A program made the position numbers and the translations under genes. From the NCBI GenBank assembly GCA_964486145.1, contig CAZAMT010000151.1:1-9483 (forward strand): a DNA stretch of 9,483 bases. The letters run 5' to 3'. The notes beneath the pieces are model-generated. The model searched no databases and was not told the DNA's origin. It was given only the letters and a program-made list of their open reading frames with translations. The stretch comes from CAZAMT01 sp964486145 (GTDB taxonomy: Bacteria; Bacteroidota; Bacteroidia; Bacteroidales; JAAAOM01). Shown here piece by piece: positions 1 to 6,435 of the stretch. Numbering within the stretch: the first letter of the stretch is position 1; every line of letters begins with the position of its first letter.

Positions 1-12
1 TTGAAAAAAGTT

Positions 13-231
13 TTACTGAATCTTAGCCGCTGTCGGAGACAGGAATAATTCTTCAATTATTCGGGTTAAATAGGTTTTAAGAAAGGTTTGTTCCTGGCTG
101 GTCAGGGCGATCCTATTCCAATTTTTATATCTGAATGCAGAGTGTGCAGTTGTAAAGTGGTTTGACATTAGCCGAACCTGTAAATCCAACATACAATCGA
201 AATTTAAATGGCAATGAATTATCATGTGCAA
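13..231 (-). other. Weak open frame; no recognised gene in the left-edge region 1-281
   Basis: This stretch holds no gene I can identify. One minus-strand frame could encode about 72 residues from a TTG at 229-231, and the frame stays open upstream to a stop at 295-297 without an ATG. The predicted peptide is mixed in composition, with a plausible helical C-terminal half (SQEQTFLKTYLTRIIEEL), but it has no motif I recognise and no promoter-like box in front of it. It could be a decayed gene remnant, a small unknown protein, or chance. The function is unknown and I would not annotate it as a gene without homology support. Confidence 0.15.
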
Positions 232-281
232 AAAGGGATGGTCATTCCAAACCTTTCTTCTATAATTAGTAATTCTTTTCT

Positions 282-289
282 TACTTTTG
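282..289 (+). promoter_or_regulatory. Predicted leuS promoter, Bacteroidetes-type -7 box
   Basis: TACTTTTG matches the Bacteroidetes -7 consensus TAnnTTTG at every fixed base and lies 38 bp before the leuS ATG, which predicts a leader of roughly 30 nt. No clear TTTG -33 element sits at the usual 19-21 bp spacing upstream. The assignment therefore rests on the -7 box and its position. The leader is too short for an elaborate riboswitch, and no T-box-like structure is visible. Confidence 0.55.
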
Positions 290-327
290 TGCCTTTACTG
301 TGAAGCATTGCATAAAATCATTTATAA

Positions 328-2994
328 ATGGAATACAATTTCTCGGAAATAGAAAAAAAATGGCAAAAATACTGGGAAGAAAATAAAACCTTCAAAACGA
401 TTGAAGATCCAGAGGTACCTAAAGAAAAACGCTTTTATGCACTGGATATGTTTCCTTATCCTTCCGGAACCGGCTTGCATGTGGGCCATCCCGAAGGTTA
501 CACGGCCACTGACATTGTTAGCCGTTACAAGCGAATGAATGGATTTAATGTCCTTCATCCGATGGGTTGGGATGCTTTTGGACTTCCTGCTGAACAATAC
601 GCCATTCAAACCGGAACGCACCCTGCCATCACTACAAACAAAAACTGTGATAATTTTCGCCGTCAGATAAAATCTCTCGGTCTTAGTTATGACTGGGACA
701 GAGAAATTAATACAACAGACCCCAACTATTTTAAATGGACTCAATGGATTTTTATCCGGCTGTATAATACCTGGTTCGATGATAAACTGCAAAAGGGCAG
801 GCCTGTCAATGAGTTAGAAATTCCGGATGAAATAAAAAACAAAGGTGAAAACCATGTTCGGGAATATATAGATAGCAAGCGTCTGGCATATTACGATGAT
901 GCGCAGGTTTGGTGGTGCAACCATTGTAAAATTGTTTGTGCCAACGAAGAGGTATTGATGGATGGTTCGCATGAGAAATGTGGAAATTTGGTTGTCAGGA
1001 AAAATTTAAAACAGTGGATGTTGCGCATTCCCCTTTATGCTGAAAGATTGCTTCAGGGCCTGGATAATTTAGATTGGCCGGAGGGTGTAAAAGACATGCA
1101 AAAAAACTGGATTGGAAAATCCGTTGGTGCTGAAGTTGATTTTAAAATCGAAGGTATTCAGGAGAAATTAAGGGTTTATACCACACGCCCGGATACGCTT
1201 TTTGGGGCAACCTATATGGTAATTGCTCCGGAACATCCCCTTATAAAACAAATAACAACTCCCGAAAAAACCGAAGAAGTTAACATGTATGCAGAAGCTG
1301 CTGCACTAAAATCCGACCTCGACCGAACTGAATTGGCCAAGGAAAAGTCCGGAGTATTTACAGGACGCTATGCAATTAATCCGGTTAATAACAAAAAGAT
1401 TCCCATCTGGGTTGCTGATTACGTATTGACCGGGTATGGGACAGGCTCTATTATGGCCGTTCCGGCTCATGATAGTCGTGATTTCGAGTTTGCCAGGAAA
1501 TTTAACTTACCGATTGAACCGATTATGGATCCTGTCGACGCAGATCCGGAAGTGCGGGAACAGGTTCTTGCTGCAAATGTATGCTGGACAGAGGATGGTG
1601 TTTATATTAATTCTGAAAATGAAAGTACAGGCATAGGTATAAACAGACTTAACAAAAAACAAGGCATTACAAAGATAACAAAATGGCTTGAGGAAAAAGG
1701 GTTAGGCCATGCTTCAGTAAACTATAAGATCCGCGACTGGTTGTTTAGCCGGCAACGATACTGGGGAGAACCATTCCCGGTAATTCACTGGGAAGATGGT
1801 GAAATTTCAGTTGTTGACGATGGGCAATTACCCGTTAAACTTCCCGAACTTGATAAGTATCAACCGGGAGAAACCGGTGAGTCACCATTGTCAAATGCCA
1901 AAGAATGGTTGCATGTTCAAGATAAAAATGGCAGAAAAGGGAAAAGAGAAACCAATACAATGCCGCAGTGGGCTGGATCTTGCTGGTATTATCTCCGTTA
2001 CATCGATCCAGCAAATGATAAGGCCCCTTTTGATATAGAGAAAGAAAACTACTGGATGCCTGTTGATTTATACATCGGCGGCGCGGAGCATGCCGTGTTA
2101 CACTTATTGTACAGCCGATTCTGGCATAAAGTGTTGTATGATTTGGGTTATGTTTCAACCGATGAACCGTATAATAAATTATATAACCAGGGGATGATCC
2201 TGGCCTTTGCATATGAAACAAAAACTGGTGCAAAGGTACCCTCTGATATGGTCGAAGAGAAGAACGGTTTATTCTTCCACAAAGAAACATCGGAAGAATT
2301 AAACCAGATTGTGGCAAAAATGTCCAAATCTCTCAAAAATGTGGTTAATCCCGATGATGTGGTTTCGAAATACGGCGCTGACTCATTAAGATTATACGAA
2401 ATGTTTATGGGACCATTGGATGCAACCAAGCCATGGACAGATACCGGAGTGAAAGGTGTTTTCGGATTTCTTGGCAGGGTATTTCGATTTTTTGCTAATA
2501 ATGAAAACATTCATTCGGTGGGTGAGGAATCGACCGAAACACTTAAAATTTTGCACCAAACCATAAAAAAAGTGCGGCAGGATATTGAGGAACTTAAATT
2601 CAATACAGCCATTTCTCAAATGATGATTTTTACAAATCATGTAATCAAAACCGGAAAAGTCACAATAGATACTGCACAAAAATTTGCTAAGGTGTTAGCT
2701 CCTTTTGCGCCTCATATGTGCGAAGAATTGTGGCAAATATACGGAAACAAGAATTCCCTGGCATACGAGTCGTTTCCTGAAGTTGAGGAAAAATACCTCC
2801 TTGAAAGTACTTTTGAATACCCGGTATCATTTAATGGAAAATTGCGTTTCAAAATAAACCTTCCCGTGGATATGCCAAAAGATGAAATAGAAAATATAGT
2901 CCTGAACCATGAATCAGCGCAAAAATGGTTGCAAAACAAACAACCAAAAAAGATAATTATCGTACCAAAGAGGATAATTAACATCGTGATTTAG
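328..2994 (+). CDS. leuS: Leucyl-tRNA synthetase
   Basis: Cytoplasmic class Ia aminoacyl-tRNA synthetase that attaches leucine to tRNA-Leu using ATP and hydrolyses mischarged products. At 888 residues it is complete. The N-terminal Rossmann fold carries the HIGH-type motif HVGH at residues 51-54. A cysteine cluster (C197, C200, C204, C218) sits in the zinc-domain region. The CP1 editing domain shows TTRPDT at 285-290 and the GTGSIMAVPAHDSRD stretch around 371-385. Catalytic-core blocks RQRYWGE (475-481), QWAGSCWYYLRY (from 547) and GGAEHAVLHL (from 584) follow, and the ATP-binding KMSKS is at 664-668. The C-terminal part is the anticodon-binding domain and ends in a basic/hydrophobic tail typical of bacterial LeuRS. 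The ATG at 328 gives the usual N-terminus (YNFSEIEKKWQKYW). It appears to be a single-gene transcript with its own promoter. Identification is secure. Confidence 0.98.
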   Translation: MEYNFSEIEKKWQKYWEENKTFKTIEDPEVPKEKRFYALDMFPYPSGTGLHVGHPEGYTATDIVSRYKRMNGFNVLHPMGWDAFGLPAEQYAIQTGTHPAITTNKNCDNFRRQIKSLGLSYDWDREINTTDPNYFKWTQWIFIRLYNTWFDDKLQKGRPVNELEIPDEIKNKGENHVREYIDSKRLAYYDDAQVWWCNHCKIVCANEEVLMDGSHEKCGNLVVRKNLKQWMLRIPLYAERLLQGLDNLDWPEGVKDMQKNWIGKSVGAEVDFKIEGIQEKLRVYTTRPDTLFGATYMVIAPEHPLIKQITTPEKTEEVNMYAEAAALKSDLDRTELAKEKSGVFTGRYAINPVNNKKIPIWVADYVLTGYGTGSIMAVPAHDSRDFEFARKFNLPIEPIMDPVDADPEVREQVLAANVCWTEDGVYINSENESTGIGINRLNKKQGITKITKWLEEKGLGHASVNYKIRDWLFSRQRYWGEPFPVIHWEDGEISVVDDGQLPVKLPELDKYQPGETGESPLSNAKEWLHVQDKNGRKGKRETNTMPQWAGSCWYYLRYIDPANDKAPFDIEKENYWMPVDLYIGGAEHAVLHLLYSRFWHKVLYDLGYVSTDEPYNKLYNQGMILAFAYETKTGAKVPSDMVEEKNGLFFHKETSEELNQIVAKMSKSLKNVVNPDDVVSKYGADSLRLYEMFMGPLDATKPWTDTGVKGVFGFLGRVFRFFANNENIHSVGEESTETLKILHQTIKKVRQDIEELKFNTAISQMMIFTNHVIKTGKVTIDTAQKFAKVLAPFAPHMCEELWQIYGNKNSLAYESFPEVEEKYLLESTFEYPVSFNGKLRFKINLPVDMPKDEIENIVLNHESAQKWLQNKQPKKIIIVPKRIINIVI

Positions 2995-3070
2995 AGCATG
3001 AAATCATTTTGCAAATTGTAAATTCTGATAAATTACATACCCAAAAGAGATTTTATGCGACTGTTGCATT

Positions 3071-3089
3071 TAACCTGCCCTATTCATAA
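3071..3089 (+). repeat. 19-bp direct repeat, copy 1
   Basis: TAACCTGCCCTATTCATAA is identical, base for base, to 4487-4505, and the two copies lie on either side of the M23 peptidase gene about 1.4 kb apart. This copy forms the left arm of hairpin 1. Identity stops abruptly after the 19 bp. I found no third copy in the window. Confidence 0.85.
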
Positions 3090-3121
3090 GTTATAATATT
3101 AATTTATGACACAGCAGGTTA
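3071..3121. repeat. Imperfect inverted repeat (hairpin 1) downstream of leuS
   Basis: An outer 8-bp perfect stem pairs TAACCTGC (3071-3078) with GCAGGTTA (3114-3121). An inner 6-bp stem pairs TCATAA (3084-3089) with TTATGA (3104-3109). A 5/4-nt internal bulge separates the stems and the AT-rich loop is 14 nt. Its left arm, TAACCTGCCCTATTCATAA, recurs exactly at 4487-4505. No T-tract follows, so a classical intrinsic terminator is unlikely. It may be a REP/MITE-like element or an mRNA 3'-end structure of leuS; its role is unknown. Confidence 0.6.
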
Positions 3122-3124
3122 GCC

Positions 3125-3176
3125 CGATTTAGTTACACTTAGTCTCGCCCAGGCGGGAGTTAGTGTAACTTAATCG
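3125..3176. repeat. Long imperfect palindrome (hairpin 2) before the M23 gene
   Basis: The arms are 3125-3149 and 3152-3176 around a 2-nt centre. CGATT pairs with AATCG, AGTTACACT (3131-3139) pairs with AGTGTAACT (3162-3170), and the GC-rich tip CTCGCC (3144-3149) pairs with GGCGGG (3152-3157) with one T:G wobble. Only three mismatched positions (T:T, T:T, G:G) interrupt the 25-bp arms. The tip is far richer in GC than its surroundings. It lies three bases after hairpin 1 and 53 bp before the M23 start. It lacks a trailing T-run. Candidates are a REP/MITE-like repeat, a bidirectional termination or mRNA-stabilising structure, or a protein-binding palindrome. Confidence 0.75.
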
Positions 3177-3229
3177 TAAACATTTGATTGTAAATAATTT
3201 ATGAATTAATAAGGTTAAAAATTTGACAA

Positions 3230-4489
3230 ATGAAATTAAAAAAAACCCTTATCTTTTTATCTTTTCTGATAGCCGGAATGTTTACCATATTTTTTGTACA
3301 GGAATCAAATCCATCAGGAGAAGAAATTTTAATTTCCGCTGAATCTGATTCTGCGTTACAATTGGATCAACCCGTTCTCAAATTTGGAATCCCCATTGAT
3401 TCCTTTAACATTGAAACTGCAAGTGTTAAAAGAAACCAAAACCTTTCAACCATATTGATACCCTTTGGTGTTTCAGCAATGGAGATCGACCAGATTGTAA
3501 AGAAAGCCAGGGGTGTTTTTGATCTTCGGAAGATACGTTACGGGAAAGATTACCATTTGTTTTTATCAAAAGATCCAACAAAAAAGTTAACACACTTTGT
3601 TTATCAACAGAACCCCATGGAGTATTTAACCATTAGCTTCAATGATTCGGTTCATGTATATACAGGACAAAATGAAATTACAAAGATTCAGAAAACAGCA
3701 ACGGGTATCATTCATTCGTCCTTATGGAAAACCATGATGGAGAATAACCTGAATCCATTGCTTGCAAATGAATTATCCGAGATTTTCGCCTGGTCAATCG
3801 ATTTTTTCGGGCTTCAGGAGGGCGACGGGTTTAAAATTATTTATGACGAAAACTATGTGGATTCTGTTTCGGTAGGAATCGGCGAAATACATGCTGCATG
3901 CATGGATCACTTAGGGGAGGAGTTTTATGCAATCCCATTTGAGCAGGATAGTATCAAGGATTTTTATGATGATAAAGGACAAAGCCTTCGAAAAGCATTT
4001 CTGAAGGCACCACTTCGTTTTTCAAGAATTAGTTCCCGCTATTCCTTAAGCCGGATGCATCCTGTACTGAAGATAAGACGTCCACACCGGGGTGTTGATT
4101 ATGCTGCTCCCCAGGGGACTCCGGTATATGCCATTGGCGATGGGTATATTGTAAAGAAGGGCTGGGATTCTAAAGGGGGTGGTAATTATCTCAAAATTAA
4201 GCATAATGGAGTTTACACTACCGGGTACCTTCATCTGAAGAGTTTTGCCAAAGGAATATCACAGGGAACGTTTGTTAAGCAGGGTCAGATAATTGGGTAT
4301 GTCGGACAAACCGGCCTCGCAACGGGGCCTCACCTGGATTTTAGATTTTATATGAACGGACACGCCATCGATCCTTTGAAGGTAAAAGCGCCACCTGTAG
4401 AACCTGTGCATGAGGACAATTTAGCCCGCTTCCATCAGGACAAGCAGGTTTGGTTGAATAAATTAGGTTCTTTGAACAAAACAATCTAA
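3230..4489 (+). CDS. Membrane-anchored M23 family peptidoglycan metallopeptidase (MepM/Csd3-like)
   Basis: Predicted cell-wall endopeptidase of 419 residues that would cut peptide cross-links in peptidoglycan from the periplasmic side. A basic start and hydrophobic segment at residues 5-23 form a signal anchor or signal peptide. Residues about 60-135 resemble the OapA/LysM-like N-terminal domain of Csd3/MepM proteins, and 158-240 the second Csd3-type domain, which in relatives can cover the active site. The M23 domain spans about 262-385 with HRGVD (H286, D290), YLHL (H335) and GPHLDFRF (H368). Canonical M23 enzymes have HLH in the last motif; here the second His, normally a zinc ligand, is Asp370. 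This may be a lineage variant with altered metal binding or an inactive regulator. The ATG at 3230 places the signal sequence at the N-terminus; an AAGG at 3211-3214 is too distant for a standard Shine-Dalgarno. The stop codon lies inside the second 19-bp repeat copy. Confidence 0.9.
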   Translation: MKLKKTLIFLSFLIAGMFTIFFVQESNPSGEEILISAESDSALQLDQPVLKFGIPIDSFNIETASVKRNQNLSTILIPFGVSAMEIDQIVKKARGVFDLRKIRYGKDYHLFLSKDPTKKLTHFVYQQNPMEYLTISFNDSVHVYTGQNEITKIQKTATGIIHSSLWKTMMENNLNPLLANELSEIFAWSIDFFGLQEGDGFKIIYDENYVDSVSVGIGEIHAACMDHLGEEFYAIPFEQDSIKDFYDDKGQSLRKAFLKAPLRFSRISSRYSLSRMHPVLKIRRPHRGVDYAAPQGTPVYAIGDGYIVKKGWDSKGGGNYLKIKHNGVYTTGYLHLKSFAKGISQGTFVKQGQIIGYVGQTGLATGPHLDFRFYMNGHAIDPLKVKAPPVEPVHEDNLARFHQDKQVWLNKLGSLNKTI

Positions 4490-4505
4490 CCTGCCCTATT
4501 CATAA
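4487..4505 (+). repeat. 19-bp direct repeat, copy 2, containing the M23 stop codon
   Basis: Exact second copy of TAACCTGCCCTATTCATAA (first at 3071-3089). Its first three bases are the TAA stop of the M23 gene. No matching right arm follows, so unlike copy 1 it does not form the nested hairpin. The remaining spacer up to 4726 is AT-rich and shows no gene, no strong hairpin and no convincing -7 box (the closest is TATAATTTG at 4641-4649, one base too widely spaced). Confidence 0.85.
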
Positions 4506-4726
4506 TTGAACTGTTTTATTGTGCGAAAGATGAACCTTTTCCAACAGATGGCAGCATCAGCATGGTAACACATACGTATTGATTATCGGGCATTTTGGAT
4601 TACTTAAACGAAATCAGAAAAATAAAATGATATGGTGTTGTATAATTTGTCCTGTACTTGTTAAATTTCAGCATTAAGTCAGATAAGATCTATTGATGTA
4701 TTTAACCACACTTAAATTACGTTCAT

Positions 4727-5425
4727 ATGAAAACACAAATTTTTATTTTCATTGTTCTGTTTGCATTTGCATCGTGTGCACCTGTTTATGTGCCCAACAC
4801 GATAAACGCCCCCCAGCTTACCGATCAGGGAGAATTATCAGGAACTGTAACCACAGGAGTTAGTGGATTGGATGTACAGCTTGCTTATGCTGTTTCGGAT
4901 AATTTTGGTTTGATGGTGAATACTTCCTTTGATTTTGGTGATACAAGCGAAACAAACTATCACGAGCATGCTTTTGGGGAGGTTGGATTGGGGTATCTTA
5001 CAAAGTTTGGTGAATACGGAACCCTGAATGTTTTTGGTGGGTATGGTCTGGGATCATCCGCAGCACGTGATGAATATACTTTCATTACGGATCAATTAAA
5101 GCATGCGCGGGGATTGTATCATCGAATGTTTTTACAATCGGATGTTGGTATGAAATTAAAGGTTTTTGAAGGCGGAATAGGCTTCAGGACTGCTTATGTT
5201 AATTTCTATCAGGTTCGGGGAGAAGCGGATGAGTATTCCTTATCGGAAGATAATCTCTTTCTTGAACCGATGGTTTATTTGAGGGTAGGAGCACCCAATG
5301 TAAAATTGCATTCACAACTTGGTTTTTCAGCATCCCTCTTTTCTGATTACGCTTTTGATTACATCCCTTTTATTTTCAATATTGGGTTAACCTTCCGGTT
5401 AAATACGATGGGCTTGCAAGAGTAA
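4727..5425 (+). CDS. Predicted lipoprotein with outer-membrane beta-barrel character, function unknown
   Basis: The 232-residue product begins with a lipoprotein signal peptide: K2, a hydrophobic stretch from residues 5-15, and the lipobox-like FASC with Cys17 as the likely lipidated residue. The mature part starts CAPVYVPNTINAP, a form common in small Bacteroidota envelope proteins. It is followed by alternating hydrophobic/polar segments rich in Gly and aromatic residues (for example around 37-65, 80-105 and 215-228). This pattern suggests an antiparallel beta-barrel or beta-sandwich in the outer membrane, perhaps related to the OmpW/porin-like families used in annotation. No catalytic motif is seen. 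The ATG at 4727 is the natural start because it directly precedes the signal peptide. The gene converges on purN with a 3-bp gap. I infer envelope location; any transport or structural role is unknown. Confidence 0.8.
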   Translation: MKTQIFIFIVLFAFASCAPVYVPNTINAPQLTDQGELSGTVTTGVSGLDVQLAYAVSDNFGLMVNTSFDFGDTSETNYHEHAFGEVGLGYLTKFGEYGTLNVFGGYGLGSSAARDEYTFITDQLKHARGLYHRMFLQSDVGMKLKVFEGGIGFRTAYVNFYQVRGEADEYSLSEDNLFLEPMVYLRVGAPNVKLHSQLGFSASLFSDYAFDYIPFIFNIGLTFRLNTMGLQE

Positions 5426-5428
5426 GCA

Positions 5429-6001
5429 TCACGATTGCTGGTTCAGTAGTTGCTCAATGATAACCGGAAAATGTCTGTATTCGAGTTGATGCACCTTGCC
5501 GGCAAGTGAGATATCCGTATCTTCAGGTGTAATGTCGCAGGTTGCCTGGAATATTATATCCCCGTCATCATACTTTTCATTTACCCAGTGGATGGTTATC
5601 CCTGATTTTTTATCATTGGCTTCAAGAACAGCACGGTGCACATTCATTCCGTACATGCCCTTACCTCCATATTTGGGTAACAAAGCAGGATGTATATTGA
5701 TGATTCTCCGGTTATATGTTTTTGTAATATTGTCGGGCATTAGCCAAAGGAACCCGGCAAGAACAATGAAATTGGCGTGATATTCTTTCAAAGTTTCAAG
5801 GACTTTGTCTGATTCATACAAATCCTTTCGGTTAAAAATGAAGGTTTGAATATTGTGATTTTTCGCTTTATCAAGAACACCGGCATTTTTTTTATTCGAA
5901 CAAACCAGAGTTACCTGGTGTTTTGGGTGGTTTTTAAAATGGGTTATGATTTTCTCGGCATTTGTTCCGTTACCGGATGCAAAAATAGCTATATTACTCA
6001 T
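5429..6001 (-). CDS. purN: Phosphoribosylglycinamide formyltransferase (GAR transformylase)
   Basis: Third step of purine synthesis: transfers a formyl group from 10-formyltetrahydrofolate to glycinamide ribonucleotide. I start it at the ATG at 5999-6001 (190 residues), because the product then opens with the family's MSNIAIFASGNGTN, where GNGTN is the substrate phosphate loop. A longer frame back to 6079 would run across the predicted promoter and adds no family-like sequence. Catalytic residues are visible as N102 and H104 in NIHPALLP, and D145 in EKYDDGD, matching N106, H108 and D144 of the E. coli enzyme. Its length fits the roughly 190-210-residue PurN family. It is transcribed divergently from acpP with 167 bp between starts, an arrangement I associate with Bacteroidota. 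Confidence 0.96.
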   Translation of the reverse strand: MSNIAIFASGNGTNAEKIITHFKNHPKHQVTLVCSNKKNAGVLDKAKNHNIQTFIFNRKDLYESDKVLETLKEYHANFIVLAGFLWLMPDNITKTYNRRIINIHPALLPKYGGKGMYGMNVHRAVLEANDKKSGITIHWVNEKYDDGDIIFQATCDITPEDTDISLAGKVHQLEYRHFPVIIEQLLNQQS

Positions 6002-6045
6002 ATTAATCAAATTATAAATCCTCAATTTACAGGCAGTTGGAGGCA

Positions 6046-6053
6046 CAAAGAAA
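6046..6053 (-). promoter_or_regulatory. Predicted purN promoter, -7 box
   Basis: On the minus strand the bases read TTTCTTTG followed by TGCC, one base away from the TAnnTTTG consensus and closely resembling the leuS box (TACTTTTG then TGCC). It lies 45 bp upstream of the purN ATG at 6001, predicting a leader of about 35-40 nt. No clean TTTG -33 element is seen at the standard spacing. This box also argues against starting purN at 6079. Confidence 0.45.
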
Positions 6054-6095
6054 GAAGAAAAATAGCAATTTTGTAGCAAGAATTTAAGCTTTTTG

Positions 6096-6126
6096 TTTGA
6101 ATATATTAGATATTTGCATTTCTTTG
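6096..6126 (+). promoter_or_regulatory. Predicted acpP-fabF-rnc promoter
   Basis: A TTTG at 6096-6099 and TTTCTTTG at 6119-6126 are separated by 19 bp, which is the Bacteroidetes sigma-ABfr arrangement (TTTG, 19-21 bp, TAnnTTTG) with one mismatch in the -7 box. It predicts a start of transcription near 6132-6135 and a short AT-rich leader to the acpP ATG at 6169. It probably drives at least acpP, fabF, rnc and the next gene. Confidence 0.6.
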
Positions 6127-6168
6127 CACAGAATTTTTTAAAAATAGTATTAATTAAAACTCATTGTT

Positions 6169-6405
6169 ATGTCTGATATTGCATCAAGAGTAAAAGCAAT
6201 TATTGTTGACAAATTAGGTGTTGATGAAAGCGAAGTTACACCTGAAGCAAGCTTCACAAATGATTTGGGAGCAGATTCTCTTGACACAGTTGAATTGATA
6301 ATGGAATTCGAAAAAGAATTCAATATCGGTATTCCTGATGATCAAGCGGAAAATATTTCTTCTGTTGGTGAAGCCATCAAGTATATTGAAGAAAACGCCA
6401 AGTAA
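6169..6405 (+). CDS. acpP: Acyl carrier protein
   Basis: Small acidic cytoplasmic carrier (78 residues) that holds growing fatty-acyl chains on a 4'-phosphopantetheine arm. The attachment motif GADSLD is present with Ser37 as the modified residue. The four-helix ACP pattern is complete: helix I with IASRVKAIIVDKLG, the LGADSLDTVELIMEFEKEF recognition helix, and the terminal VGEAIKYIEENAK. The length matches the family exactly. fabF starts 30 bp downstream on the same strand, the classical pairing in which the condensing enzyme uses this carrier. The ATG is preceded by an A/T-rich leader rather than a Shine-Dalgarno, as is normal in Bacteroidota. Confidence 0.98.
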   Translation: MSDIASRVKAIIVDKLGVDESEVTPEASFTNDLGADSLDTVELIMEFEKEFNIGIPDDQAENISSVGEAIKYIEENAK

Positions 6406-6435
6406 GCATTTTTTTTAATCAACAAAAACTGTTGT

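Noticed and set aside
322..792. 156-residue minus-strand open frame over the leuS 5' end
   Set aside because: It overlaps the strongly conserved LeuRS catalytic region, and the peptide composition looks like reverse-strand translation rather than a real protein.
1835..2317. 160-residue minus-strand open frame inside leuS
   Set aside because: It lies wholly within the conserved leuS coding sequence, has no recognisable motif and no promoter; it is a shadow frame of the real gene.
3125..3176. Interpretation of hairpin 2 as the intrinsic leuS terminator
   Set aside because: There is no run of T residues after the stem and it lies about 130 bp from the leuS stop, so it is recorded as a repeat instead.
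4444..4494. GCAGGTT (4444-4450) and AACCTGC (4488-4494) as a second nested hairpin around repeat copy 2
   Set aside because: Only 7 bp pair, across a 37-nt loop, and the left arm lies in the M23 coding sequence without the inner stem seen in hairpin 1; probably chance.
6002..6079. N-terminal extension of purN to 6079
   Set aside because: The extra 26 residues do not resemble PurN, the family N-terminus begins at the ATG at 6001, and the extension would cover the predicted purN -7 box.
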